Positions 8,093 through 18,200 of a stretch of DNA of 64,000 nucleotides are shown piece by piece (within the stretch, counting starts at the first letter, position 1; each line of letters begins with the position of its first letter). The DNA is from Candidatus Harpocratesius repetitus. GTDB lineage: Archaea > Asgardarchaeota > Lokiarchaeia > Sigyniarchaeales > Promethearchaeaceae. Both the position numbers and the translations under genes were made by a program. Below the pieces are notes generated by a model, which was not told the origin of the DNA, did no database searches, and saw nothing but the letters and a program-made list of their open reading frames with translations. The DNA lies in the NCBI GenBank assembly GCA_021498095.1, contig JAIZWK010000001.1:310001-374000 (forward strand), in the 5' to 3' direction.

Positions 8093-9391
8093 TCAATGAT
8101 TATTTCTTAATAACCAAATCGGTAAAGGTTGGATATTTATTTTTATGTTTTCAACAGTTTCCTGGCTGATAGCATCTTTTGTTAAAATTGTTCCTTCTTT
8201 TTTATTGAAAATTTTCGCAACAGCAATTATCCCTTGAATTTCTCTTTTTTTTGTCTTTGGATTTGAAATATCCCATGATACTTGAATTAATTCCTTAATA
8301 TCGGATCCTTTTGATATTAAAAAGTCAACTTCATGATTTTTATCTTTCCAATAAAAAATATCCCTGTTAAAGGTAGATAATTGATTATAAACAATATTTT
8401 CTGCCATCTTTCCAAAATCAGCTGTTGTCTTAAATGACATTGAATTTCTTAAACCATTATCAATTACATAAATTTTTTTATTTCTTCTAAATTGAGTACG
8501 CATTTTATAAGAAAATAAATCTAACCTTGAAATAAGAAAGGATTGTTCTAAATATCCAATATATTTTTCTAATGTAGAAATATGAATTCCCAAATCATTT
8601 GATATTTTCCTATACGAAAATTCTCTTGTGAAATTTGTCATTAAGTATTTAGTTAGCATTTTTATTTTATTCATATCAACTCTAAAACGAGAAGATATAT
8701 CACGGGAAATAATGTCATTAACTAAACCAGAATTTATTTGTTGCTGCATATATTCTTTTTTATCAATTATTTCTGGAAAACCTCCATTTTTCATGAATTT
8801 GAAAAAATAATGATTTAATTTGGATTGATTATTTAGTAGATAATTCAAATTGAAATTTTTCCAATTTTGAGAGTGGAGATACTCATAAAAATTGAAGGGT
8901 TTTAATTGAAATGTGATATGTCTCCCACTTAAAACTCTTCCAATATCTTCAGAAAGCAATGAAGCACTGGAACCAGACACATAAATCTGTTTCACTAACT
9001 TCTGATCATAAATTTTTCGAACCCAACGTTCCCAATTTGATTTTTCTTGCACTTCATCTAAAAAGAGATATTGAACATCAGGACTTAGCTGAAAAATTGT
9101 ATTTAGAATATCAACAAAATCCGATGTATTAATACTTATATCATCAAAATTGATAAATAGAATTGATTGTGGTGATATACCTGTTGAGATTAAATAATGA
9201 ATAATTTGATACATCAAAGTCGTTTTTCCAGATCTTCTAATTCCAATTATATCTTTTATATGAGTGATTTGAAAGTAATCTTGAATTTGGTCAAAAATCT
9301 CCCTTTTTATTTTCGATCCTAATATCCAATCGTTTGCCCACCAAGGATTCCAAGATCTTATAGCTTGAGATAATTGATCCAGATTTATCAC
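8093..9391 (-). CDS. AAA_14 / DUF4143 ATPase
   Basis: A 432-residue P-loop ATPase. Walker A GIRRSGKT (50-57), Walker B YLFLDEVQ (108-115), and a sensor-like SGSSASLL follow the order of the AAA_14 domain. The C-terminal DUF4143 part carries a winged-helix segment and the motif KIYVIDNGLRN, followed by ENIVYNQL and the nuclease-like KNHEVDFLISKG. The family is widespread in archaea and bacteria, often in accessory regions, and its role is poorly known; the C-terminal ExD-xxK-like motif suggests a restriction-endonuclease-like fold. Upstream there is a cluster of TGATCA-type sites (9471-9540) that could be operators. Confidence 0.85.
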   Translation of the reverse strand: MINLDQLSQAIRSWNPWWANDWILGSKIKREIFDQIQDYFQITHIKDIIGIRRSGKTTLMYQIIHYLISTGISPQSILFINFDDISINTSDFVDILNTIFQLSPDVQYLFLDEVQEKSNWERWVRKIYDQKLVKQIYVSGSSASLLSEDIGRVLSGRHITFQLKPFNFYEYLHSQNWKNFNLNYLLNNQSKLNHYFFKFMKNGGFPEIIDKKEYMQQQINSGLVNDIISRDISSRFRVDMNKIKMLTKYLMTNFTREFSYRKISNDLGIHISTLEKYIGYLEQSFLISRLDLFSYKMRTQFRRNKKIYVIDNGLRNSMSFKTTADFGKMAENIVYNQLSTFNRDIFYWKDKNHEVDFLISKGSDIKELIQVSWDISNPKTKKREIQGIIAVAKIFNKKEGTILTKDAISQETVENIKINIQPLPIWLLRNNH

Positions 9392-9793
9392 TTCATTAAT
9401 TATTAATTTTTAAATAAATTATAACTAAAAAATAAAATAAAATTATTACTTAAATATGTGACCATAAACTTGATCATTATTTTGTATATAATGATCATAT
9501 TTATGATCAAAATTAAAAAAAAAAGAATATTTTAATGATCTTCAAACGAATCTAATAATTTTTCTTATTAAATTCTGTCAAATTAATCTAGAATACTCCA
9601 AATTATAAAATTTGTTAATCTTCTTAATTATTTTTACTTTCTCTTTGTATTTTCGGATATTTTAGCACAAGATTACCTTAAATTTGAATATATTATATCG
9701 TTTTATAAATGATGAAGATAATGAGGGGAAAAAAATAAAAATAAATGTAGTAATGAAAAAGTAAGTAAATATTAAAGGAAAAATATCTATCCT
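9392..9793. other. Intergenic region with a cluster of TGATCA-type palindromes
   Basis: About 400 bases of very AT-rich DNA with no credible gene. Between 9471 and 9540 the motif ATGATC/TGATCA recurs four times (near 9471, 9491, 9503 and 9535), partly as the palindrome ATGATCAT. It lies 80-150 bases upstream of the AAA_14 ATPase start and might bind a regulator. The rest shows nothing recognisable. Confidence 0.35.
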
Positions 9794-10492
9794 TCAATTC
9801 TCTTTTCGATTTCTATAAAGAACACAAAATACAATACACAAATTTCCAACAGATAAGAAGCCAAACAACAATGAATCAAAAAGTGTTTCATTTTCGACAA
9901 AATTCCCGATTGCATCCATGATCAATCCGAGAATCATACAAATCAATCCAATAAAGAAAAAAATCATTTTTTTTCTATCTACTCCTTTGGTTTTCTTTAC
10001 ACCAAGATAATACGTTGTGAAAATGGAATAGATTAGAATTAAACCGATAAAACTCGCAAATATATAAAAGGGAATGGGTTCAAAATGAGTTTCTGCGTTG
10101 TGGATATCAGTTACTTGAATATAATTAGAAATTCCTAAAAGAAGAGAGATTGCACTGGTAATCCCTAGCATGATGTACTTTAAAGAACGATTCGTACTTA
10201 ACCAAAAACTTGAATTAATTAATATTTTCATCGTATAGAATAAAAACAATAATGAAAAGCAAATCATTATCATTCCTAATTTTAGTAACACAATAATTGC
10301 TAACTCAGAATTCGCAAAAGAATAAATTATAGTTGAAAGAGCATATATTCCTAAAAAGAGTGAAGAAAAACCCAAAAAACGACTTGATTTTGATTCGCTT
10401 GTGGCAAAACCTTTTTTTAAAAGAAAAAAGCTTGATAATAAAGCACTAATTGTAGTTAAAAATTCAAAAAAATATGTGATGATTGCTGTCAT
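9794..10492 (-). CDS. Hypothetical seven-helix membrane protein
   Basis: A 232-residue protein with about seven hydrophobic segments (roughly residues 4-25, 38-60, 66-90, 105-127, 140-160, 172-192, 205-226) separated by short charged loops such as KKTKGVDRKK. Its layout resembles the 7TM sensor regions found at the N-terminus of archaeal histidine kinases, but there is no kinase or other soluble domain here. No function can be assigned. A similar but longer unrecognised membrane protein is encoded at 62.8 kb. Confidence 0.6.
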   Translation of the reverse strand: MTAIITYFFEFLTTISALLSSFFLLKKGFATSESKSSRFLGFSSLFLGIYALSTIIYSFANSELAIIVLLKLGMIMICFSLLFLFYTMKILINSSFWLSTNRSLKYIMLGITSAISLLLGISNYIQVTDIHNAETHFEPIPFYIFASFIGLILIYSIFTTYYLGVKKTKGVDRKKMIFFFIGLICMILGLIMDAIGNFVENETLFDSLLFGFLSVGNLCIVFCVLYRNRKEN

Positions 10493-10709
10493 AATACCTT
10501 ACTTTCTTTTAAATATTAATAAAGATATGGATTAAATTGATAAATTACTTCAAAGGAGAATATACAAATATATTATATATAAATAAGTCGGGTTTTTTAT
10601 CAATAGAATTTCCTCTTCTTTTTGTACTATGATTGTTAAAAAAAAAAATTCAACACAAAGTTTCTTTTTTTACGACAAGTTAATAGCATGTTCTAATTGA
10701 ATTAATAAT

Positions 10710-12524
10710 ATGGGAAAGGATCGCTTTCCGTACCTACGAACTATGTTAATGAGTTTTGGCATGTTCAGCTCGAATATTGCTTTAAGTGCTTACGTAATCT
10801 ATGTTCCACTTTTTGTTCGGCGAAATTTTTTAGCGCATTTTCCAAATTCTGGTTTAATCAACACTATTGTCGGGATTGTCATGGTTTTAGATAACATAAT
10901 TGCATTATTCATACAACCTGCAGTAGGTTCACTCTCAGATAGAATTTGGGTAAAACATTTAGGTCGCCGAATGCCCTTTATCATTATTGGAATTCCACTC
11001 TCAGCCTTTTTTCTCGGATTAATTGGCACATTTGAAGAAACGTTGATTTGGTTACTGATTGCAATTACTTTCTTTAATATATCGATGGCTTTCTATAAAT
11101 CACCTATGTTAGCACTCATTCCTGATTTTCTTCCTTCCTCTTATAGATCAGAAGGATCCGGTGTTCTTTCAGTGGTAGGAGGATTTGCGAGTATTTTAGG
11201 ACTTTTCCTTTCAGCATATTTATATCAAATTCATCATCCCTTAGCATTTTGGGTAATTGGGGCAATTATGTTAGTATGCTTGCTGATTTTGATACTTTCA
11301 GTGCACGAGGATCCAAATAAATATGTTGTTTCAAAAGAAACAGCAGAAGGATGGTCTAGAATTCTCTATAATCTACGTCATGAAAAAAATAAAGCATTAA
11401 TACTTGCTTTAATTGCAGTTTTTCTAAATCAATGCGGATATCAAGTAGCTGAATCATTTCTTAGCACTTTTACAGTTTCAATTCTTGGATTTAGTGAAAC
11501 ACATGCAAATTATGTTTTAGGAACGTTGGGCTTATTTGGAGTTCTATCTGCAGTACCTGCAGGATTGTTGGGGAAAAAGATGGGAGCACGCGATGCATCT
11601 TTACTTGGATTAATCTTATTTGGAGTAACAGTTATTCCGATGGCATATTTTGCATTAGTTTCTCCTGATGTTGTTGCAAATGTTTTTCAGCTGAATCAAT
11701 TCCAGATTGAATTACGATTTTTTATAATACTTCTGTGGGTATTGGTCCTTGGTTTTTCTTTAACTGTTATTTCCATTAATCTCCTCGTAGTGGTTTGGGA
11801 CATGGCATCTGAAGATAAAATTGCCACTTATACAGGATATTACTACCTTTTTGTTCATACTGCAGCAATTGCCAGTCCATTAATTGCAGGTGTCATCTTT
11901 GATATTCTTGCTTCAATATTTCCCATTAAAGGTTTACAAGGTCTTTTCAGTTATGTTGGTCTTATGTATATTGGAGCAATTCTCGCAGTACTAGAAGTTC
12001 GTCGTATTCAAGTGGCTAAAGAGTTAGGGTTGACACCTGAAGAACAAGAGTTGTTAAGAAAGAGGGCAAAAAGACGAGCAACTTTAATATTGCCATTAAT
12101 TCTCTTTGGATTTGGTGCACGACAAAATCCTGTAAAAGAAAAACGAAAGGAATTAAAGCAAGATTTACATCTTTTTGAAAAAAGATTCCGAGAATTTATG
12201 AAAGATGGAGATTTAAATAAAAAAGAATTCCGAGAAGCGATTAAAGCATTAAAACAAGAGCATAAAAAGGAGATTAGAGCTTTAAAACGAGAATTAGCTC
12301 ATGAAGAAGCAGCAGAAGAAAAGGCAAAAACAGAAATGCATCAAGACTTTATCTTATTTAAACAACAATTCAGCGAATTCATGAAAGATGGTGATTTAAG
12401 TAAAGCCGAATTAAAGCAAGCAATTCGCGCGTTGAAGAAGGAGCAAAGCAAGGAATTAAATGCATTTAAACAAGAAATGGTTGCCCGACGAAAAGCCCAG
12501 ATAAAAAAATATGAAGAAATATAA
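10710..12524 (+). CDS. MFS transporter (GPH/SLC45-like) with duplicated charged C-terminal domain
   Basis: A 604-residue protein. Residues 1-430 hold about 12 TM segments of the major facilitator superfamily, with SDRIWVKHLGRRMPF as the loop 2-3 motif, as in glycoside-pentoside-hexuronide and SLC45-like sugar transporters. After residue about 460 comes a highly charged, predicted helical cytoplasmic region with two copies of a 46-residue repeat (484-529 and 545-590). Each contains an identical EFMKDGDL followed by a Lys/Glu-rich helix. FMKDGDLNKKEF resembles an EF-hand loop shortened by two residues. The tail is absent from ordinary MFS proteins of about 430 residues and may mediate regulation or protein contacts. 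Substrate unknown; sugars are an inference. Confidence 0.85.
   Translation: MGKDRFPYLRTMLMSFGMFSSNIALSAYVIYVPLFVRRNFLAHFPNSGLINTIVGIVMVLDNIIALFIQPAVGSLSDRIWVKHLGRRMPFIIIGIPLSAFFLGLIGTFEETLIWLLIAITFFNISMAFYKSPMLALIPDFLPSSYRSEGSGVLSVVGGFASILGLFLSAYLYQIHHPLAFWVIGAIMLVCLLILILSVHEDPNKYVVSKETAEGWSRILYNLRHEKNKALILALIAVFLNQCGYQVAESFLSTFTVSILGFSETHANYVLGTLGLFGVLSAVPAGLLGKKMGARDASLLGLILFGVTVIPMAYFALVSPDVVANVFQLNQFQIELRFFIILLWVLVLGFSLTVISINLLVVVWDMASEDKIATYTGYYYLFVHTAAIASPLIAGVIFDILASIFPIKGLQGLFSYVGLMYIGAILAVLEVRRIQVAKELGLTPEEQELLRKRAKRRATLILPLILFGFGARQNPVKEKRKELKQDLHLFEKRFREFMKDGDLNKKEFREAIKALKQEHKKEIRALKRELAHEEAAEEKAKTEMHQDFILFKQQFSEFMKDGDLSKAELKQAIRALKKEQSKELNAFKQEMVARRKAQIKKYEEI
12159..12479 (+). 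repeat. Internal duplication in the MFS transporter tail
   Basis: Two coding repeats of 46 codons each at 12159-12296 and 12342-12479. Both start QD[LF]..LF and share EFMKDGDL exactly, then diverge conservatively in a Lys/Glu/Ala-rich helix (REAIKALKQE versus KQAIRALKKE). The divergence shows an old duplication under constraint. Confidence 0.8.
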
Positions 12525-12613
12525 AAAGAACTCAGATGTGAAGAGAGATTTTCAACATTTATGTAAATTAAAATAGAATAAAATAAAATATTCCAAAATA
12601 AAGTAAAATCCAT

Positions 12614-12892
12614 TTATTTATTCAAGAATTTGTGAATTTCTTCAGCTTGCTGGGAAATCCATTCTTTCATTTTTTCACTTTTCAGATATTCATCGATCTG
12701 TGCTTGTAATTTAGTATCATCTTCATCTGAAGGATCAATCTCGAGTCCATCTAAAACTGAATTATAAAGAAAACTCCATAATTGCATCCGGACTTCTTCT
12801 TCTACGGAAGATCCTGACTCTAATATCTCGTCCCAAAATACTAATGTAAGATCGAGCTGATCAAGCGGGATGTTATCCAAATCAATTTCCAT
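12614..12892 (-). CDS. Small acidic hypothetical protein
   Basis: A 92-residue, strongly acidic protein, probably all-helical: DNIPLDQLDLTLVFWDEI, then a Glu-rich helix, an Asp-rich turn (DPSDEDDTK) and a C-terminal amphipathic helix ending IHKFLNK. No cysteines, no membrane segment. I do not recognise the family. It is convergent with the MFS gene and may be the second gene of a two-gene unit with the small frame at 12902-13060, nine bases upstream. Confidence 0.6.
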   Translation of the reverse strand: MEIDLDNIPLDQLDLTLVFWDEILESGSSVEEEVRMQLWSFLYNSVLDGLEIDPSDEDDTKLQAQIDEYLKSEKMKEWISQQAEEIHKFLNK

Positions 12893-12901
12893 TAATCTTA
12901 A

Positions 12902-13060
12902 TCACTCTCTATTCTTCATTTGGCTTTGAGCTTCTAAAAGCTTTTCGACTAATTTTAGATAAATGGGTTTAAAAGGGATTGATGCGGTTGAAACTTGGGA
13001 AAAGAAGAAAGAATTCTTAGGCAATCTTAGATTTAATACAATAGCCGCACTCTTGTTCAA
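12902..13060 (-). CDS. Possible small protein (uncertain)
   Basis: A 52-codon frame from a TTG at 13060, ending nine bases before the start of the acidic protein at 12892. The peptide reads like a short beta-beta-alpha unit (SAAIVLNLRLP, FFFSQVS, YLKLVEKLLEAQ) with natural-looking amphipathic pattern. There is no convincing ribosome binding site, and the divergent gene at 13127 starts close by, so this may be chance. It was kept because position and composition suggest translational coupling to the next gene. Confidence 0.3.
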   Translation of the reverse strand: MNKSAAIVLNLRLPKNSFFFSQVSTASIPFKPIYLKLVEKLLEAQSQMKNRE

Positions 13061-13126
13061 TAGTGCATTTATTCTATTTTGATTATTCAATAATAATAAG
13101 TTAAACTTGTTATCAAAGTGATTATT

Positions 13127-14413
13127 ATGACAATTTATTGGGCGCCTTTTCTTCATGCATATCAACCACCGTGGCAAGATGTAGAAATTTTAAAGCAGAT
13201 ATATAATGAATGCTATGATCCACTACTGAGCATGTTAGAACGACATGATAATGCCAAAATAACGGTAAATATCCAAGGATGTTTGGTCGATTTACTAAAT
13301 GGTTTAGATTTAAAAAATGTACGGGAAAGATTATCGCATTTAATGCAAATGAACCGCGTAGATCTGGTAGGTTCGGCGAAATATCACCCGATTTTACCAC
13401 TTATCCCTGAACAAGAAATAAAGCGCCAAATTTCCTTGAATTCTCAGACAATTGAAGCAAGTTTTGATGGAAATTGGCACCCAAAAGGATTTTTCCCACC
13501 AGAAATGGCGATTTCAACAAAAGTTATCCAAATAGTGTCCGAATTGGGTTTTAATTGGATAATAATGGATGGAATCGCCCATACAGGCCAATGGCCTCAA
13601 GATTATATTCAAACTCAAACATTCTCTCAAGATGGAGCAAATACAACAAAAATTTGCACATTTTTTAGAGATACTTTGATATCCAACATGATTTCATTTA
13701 AAAGCATCGATGCAAACGGTTTCATTAAACATCTCTTAACTATATTTCCTGATCACAAAGAACACAATTATTATATCATTACAGCTCAAGATGCTGAAAC
13801 CTTTGGTCATCATCATAAGTATTATGAAACAAGCTTTTTAGGCAAAGTATTTTCATTAATTGAAGATAGAGACGAAATCGAAGTAGTTTTTGTCTCTGAT
13901 CTCTGTAAGATATTTCCTCAACGACAACAAACACCCAAGGCAATTCGGGCATCTTCTTGGAGTACAGAACTTGCTGATCTTGCTTCAAATGTTCCTTATC
14001 CACTTTGGGCACATCCGCTTAATTCAGTTCATAAATATCAGTATAGATTACTCAAAGCACTTTATCAACTTATGGCATTGCTTGACTATCACATGCCCAA
14101 TTATCAAACACAAAAAAATTTTATGCATTATTATAAAACAGCGCGCTATTTTTTCGATCAATCTTTGCATTCTTGTTGGCTTTGGTGGGCAAGCATGAGA
14201 CCAATGTGGTCACCTAATTTAATTTATAAAGGTCTGGATTTAGTTTGGAAAGCTTCACTAAATGCACAGTTGGCATTGATTAATGCAAAAATTGGCTCAG
14301 GTGATGAATTTTACAGCATTATTATTGACAATGGTGAGAGAATCATGGAAGAAATGATCGAGCAAGAATTAGCTGGGCAACATGTTCGAACTTTTGGAGA
14401 TGCAACTGTATAG
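13127..14413 (+). CDS. Glycoside hydrolase family 57-like protein
   Basis: A protein of about 428 residues beginning TIYWAPFLHAYQPP, the conserved first strand and His-x-Q-type motif of GH57 (HxHQPP in other members, here HAYQPP). GFFPPEMAIS matches the motif that carries the nucleophile Glu, and ITAQDAETFGHH matches the motif with the acid/base Asp. GH57 enzymes are amylases, 4-alpha-glucanotransferases, branching enzymes and galactosidases, acting on alpha-glucans inside the cell. No signal peptide. The substrate cannot be told. The ATG at 13127 was preferred over the in-frame GTG three codons earlier. The gene is single, followed by rubrerythrin. Confidence 0.82.
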   Translation: MTIYWAPFLHAYQPPWQDVEILKQIYNECYDPLLSMLERHDNAKITVNIQGCLVDLLNGLDLKNVRERLSHLMQMNRVDLVGSAKYHPILPLIPEQEIKRQISLNSQTIEASFDGNWHPKGFFPPEMAISTKVIQIVSELGFNWIIMDGIAHTGQWPQDYIQTQTFSQDGANTTKICTFFRDTLISNMISFKSIDANGFIKHLLTIFPDHKEHNYYIITAQDAETFGHHHKYYETSFLGKVFSLIEDRDEIEVVFVSDLCKIFPQRQQTPKAIRASSWSTELADLASNVPYPLWAHPLNSVHKYQYRLLKALYQLMALLDYHMPNYQTQKNFMHYYKTARYFFDQSLHSCWLWWASMRPMWSPNLIYKGLDLVWKASLNAQLALINAKIGSGDEFYSIIIDNGERIMEEMIEQELAGQHVRTFGDATV

Positions 14414-14517
14414 AATGAAAGATATTTTTAATATCAAATCTTTGAATAAATCGTCACAATTCTTCATAACCTAATATTTTTAACTTAATTGAACATGATA
14501 CTAAATGGTGAAATAAT

Positions 14518-15105
14518 ATGAATCGATTAGTTGAAGCTCTAGCACAAGCCTATGTAGGCGAAAGTCAAGCACGAATGCGCTATACAGAATATGCAAAAAT
14601 TGCAAAAAAAGAAGGTTATGAACAAATTGGAAGTATCTTTCTTGAAACAGCCGATCATGAGAAAACTCATGGTAAGAATTTTTACCGAATGATTCATAAA
14701 GTGTTTCAAAAATTGAATATAAAAGAAGAAATGCTTGAATTAAACAATGTAGCAGTACCTGTTGTTAGAGGTTCGCTGAAGGAAAATCTTCGAGCAGCAA
14801 TTAATGGAGAACATCACGAACATTCCGAGTTATATCCAGAAATTGCTAAAATTGCTGAAGAAGAAGGATTTTCTGAATTGGCAATACAAATTCGAGCAAT
14901 AGCAAAAGCTGAAGAACATCATGAACAAAGATATCGTAAACTACTTGAACAGATAGAGAAAGCAAGTATGTTCAAGAAAGATGGAAAAGTTTGGTGGCTC
15001 TGTCTTGAATGTGGGTATTGGCATTATGGTGAAGAGCCCCCAGAAATTTGTCCTTCATGTCTGCACCCAAAAGCCTTTTTTAAAAAAATGGATGAAGACT
15101 ATTAA
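14518..15105 (+). CDS. rbr: Rubrerythrin
   Basis: A 195-residue protein. The N-terminal ferritin-like four-helix domain has the diiron ligand motifs ESQARMRYTEYA, ETADHEKTH, EHHEHSELYPEIA and AEEHHEQRY. The C-terminal rubredoxin-like domain has CLECGYWHYGEEPPEICPSC, giving the two CxxC pairs that bind one iron. This is the standard rubrerythrin arrangement: a peroxidase that detoxifies hydrogen peroxide in anaerobes with electrons from rubredoxin or NAD(P)H systems. It is alone in its transcription unit. Confidence 0.95.
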   Translation: MNRLVEALAQAYVGESQARMRYTEYAKIAKKEGYEQIGSIFLETADHEKTHGKNFYRMIHKVFQKLNIKEEMLELNNVAVPVVRGSLKENLRAAINGEHHEHSELYPEIAKIAEEEGFSELAIQIRAIAKAEEHHEQRYRKLLEQIEKASMFKKDGKVWWLCLECGYWHYGEEPPEICPSCLHPKAFFKKMDEDY

Positions 15106-15260
15106 TTATTAGAGTATAGATCTGTGTCTTCTTTTTTCATTCTTTATTTTTCTTGCTTTAACATATATGAGCCAAATTATTTCTATATTTAATGTCGATA
15201 TGTATAAAATGCGAGAAATCTTTAAAACAATAAAATAAATAAAAGTGAGAAAAAAAAAGT

Positions 15261-18200
15261 TTACGCAGAGATCGTTAACGTAATTGTAGCTTCATAACCT
15301 GCAATAGTGCGAATTATCAAATAAATTGGCTCGTTTTGGGTCAAAGTGATGCTATATACACTAGGATCAATATTTAAATAGAATAATTGAATCGTTGTAT
15401 CATCTGCAGCACCACCAGTTAAAGTCAAACCAGTTAATGGATTATTATCTTCATCACGTAAATCAATTCCACCCACAGCAGTTAAATTCAAATATTGATA
15501 ATCGTTTGAATCTCCACTTAAAGAGAACATAATACTATCAATATTAACAACTTGCTCGTTTTCAACTTGAATAACCAAATGAATCAAATCATCACCTACA
15601 GATGCATAAGTTTCATCAATTTGGTGAGGATAGATTTGACCAGGTGGAACTATTGCAAAAACGGGTTCTAATGTTGGTAGTATTGAATCAATTGTTGATA
15701 CGCTAAATCCGTTTACATCTTCATCAATATTTACTTGAACGGAAAGAGTATTAGTTAAATTAACTGCAAATGTTGAAATTGGGAATTCAATTACTGCAAT
15801 ATCGTCAGGTAATAAAGATAAACTTCCTTCACGTACCATTGTTTCATTTAATTCAATAGTCTCTGTTCCATTAATCACAACTTGATCAAGTGTAATTGGA
15901 TCAAATCCAATGTTCTTTAAGGTTAATCGGACAGTTTCATTAGTAAACGCAAAGGTTTGTGCATCAGTTGAATTAATAATTGCTACCTTAGGAGTGACAC
16001 TACGAGGAACAAATAGAGCACTATTGCGAGTAACTCTTTGTCCATCCACTGTAGCAGTAATTGCGATTAATTTCGGTTCATTTAATTCAACATTTGAAAC
16101 TTCAGCTCTAATTTTTCTTGTTTCTCCCGGATTTACAAATAGCAGTTGATAATTATCTCCTTCAAGTGGATTCACATATTCACCTTGAGCATTTTGAATG
16201 TCATAAATGCTAATAGTATCATCAGGTGTGATGATATTTTGTAAAGAGAACATTTCATCCCCTGTATTTGAAATCTCTAAATAGAGTGTACCGTTATCTA
16301 AAAGATAGGAATTATTGTTATAATTAACGTAAACATTCTTTGAAAGAGAAGACGAAATTGGTTGATAAGTACTTTGATCAAATCGATAAGCGGTTTCAGG
16401 TAAATCAGCTAAAATTGAAGGATTAAACCCGATTGAATATCCTGTAATTGATTGTGAAATGACAGTTTGTACAGAAGGCCCTCGAATAGTATAAATAGAC
16501 ACTGAAGCGTCTTGACTGAAATCGGTAGCAATGGGTAAAGTTAATCCAGCCAACTCTATTTCTTCAGTCGAATTTGGTACCACCAGCAATTTTCGACCAA
16601 GAATTGATTCAATTTGAGTTTGATTATATACTTCACCTGCAATGTGAATTTCATTTACTTTCAATGGAAGTTCACCAGTATTTTGTAAAGTAAGATGAGC
16701 CGAATAGTCACTTCCTATATATTCAAAGTATGATTGACCTTTATCAATAGAGATTTCGCCAGACATGGGCGAAACAACTGTAGTGGAAACACTATTATTT
16801 GAAAATGAATATGTAGATGTGCTTTCAGCAACCTTCATTTCAGCTTCAATATGATATCCATCATTTAATCCAAATTGTTCCCGATCAATTTCAGTAGAAT
16901 CAAACCATACATAACGAGTATCACCAGGTGCAAATTCTTCATCACCATCTTCAACTGTAAAATTGACAGGATAATTGTTCACATTATCACTTACTACTAA
17001 TTGTTGAAGATCTAATGAAGTTGTTCCAGTATTTTCAATAATTGCATACCCTAACCCATTAGTATCGATGTATGTATCTTTAATTTGAAAAGCAGAATCC
17101 AAAGCATCGTAATCAACCTTGAATACTTTTACCAATCGATTAATAGAATAATAGGCTGGAGTGAAATACTGTAGTTGATAATTTCCATTAACAGTATCAT
17201 AATTGGTCCATGGATTTCCATAACTATCAGTTCGTCCAGGTTGTGAATCGGATCCTTCTAAAGCTGAAACTAAATATTGAGCAGTATATGGTGAATTATC
17301 AGATAACTGAGCAGATGAAGTAATTTCATCAGCAAACATCAACTTTACAAGAGTGGTATTAAACCAACTTGCGTAATACTTCCCTGAACTGCCGTTTACA
17401 TAATAATCTTCATTAAACACTGTATCTACGGAATCATCTCCACCATACCAATTATCTTTTGGAATATTTGACATACCTTCATAGAATTTGGTGTTATCAT
17501 TGCAGATACGCAGCATCCAAGGCCATTTACCTTCATCACCACCTAATCCATTCAATAAATGACCGAAATAAACTAAAACATAATCGGCATGTAAAGCTCT
17601 AAATACTTCAGCGCTGAATTGCTCATTCGTCTGCATAAATGCCATGCCTGTGAGCCCAATTCTCGTTTGATTCCATGTTCCGTTATCATTTACTGTAGTT
17701 ACATTTCCTATAGTAGTAATCCAATAACCGTAATCCCACCAAGAGACCACAACGGTACTACTATCCAAATTATATTTCATCCAAGTAAATGTTTCTTCCC
17801 AATCATGGAAAGCTCCTGCAGCCACCAATTCAGAATAACCTAATTGATCAGCAGACATATCAATGGCATGATTGGCTTGAACAAACAATAAAATCCCTAT
17901 CATGAAATAGACAACAATTCCTTCAGATTTAGCTAAGGTACGCTTTAATTGACGTTTGCGTCTTCTTGTGATTGTAGGTTGATCTTTCATCAAAGTTCCA
18001 AAGAATTTCAAGATGGTAGATAGAGCATAACCTCCAATCAAAGCCATTGCAGGGGCAAATAACAATATAATACGAACCATACTTCCTGTAAAATAGAATA
18101 AAGTTATAACAAAAATAACCATCAAAATATCTTCGATATTTGCGCGACGTAGTGCAAAGAAAATCCCAGGAATTACCAGTAAAACAGGAATCAAAGCGTT

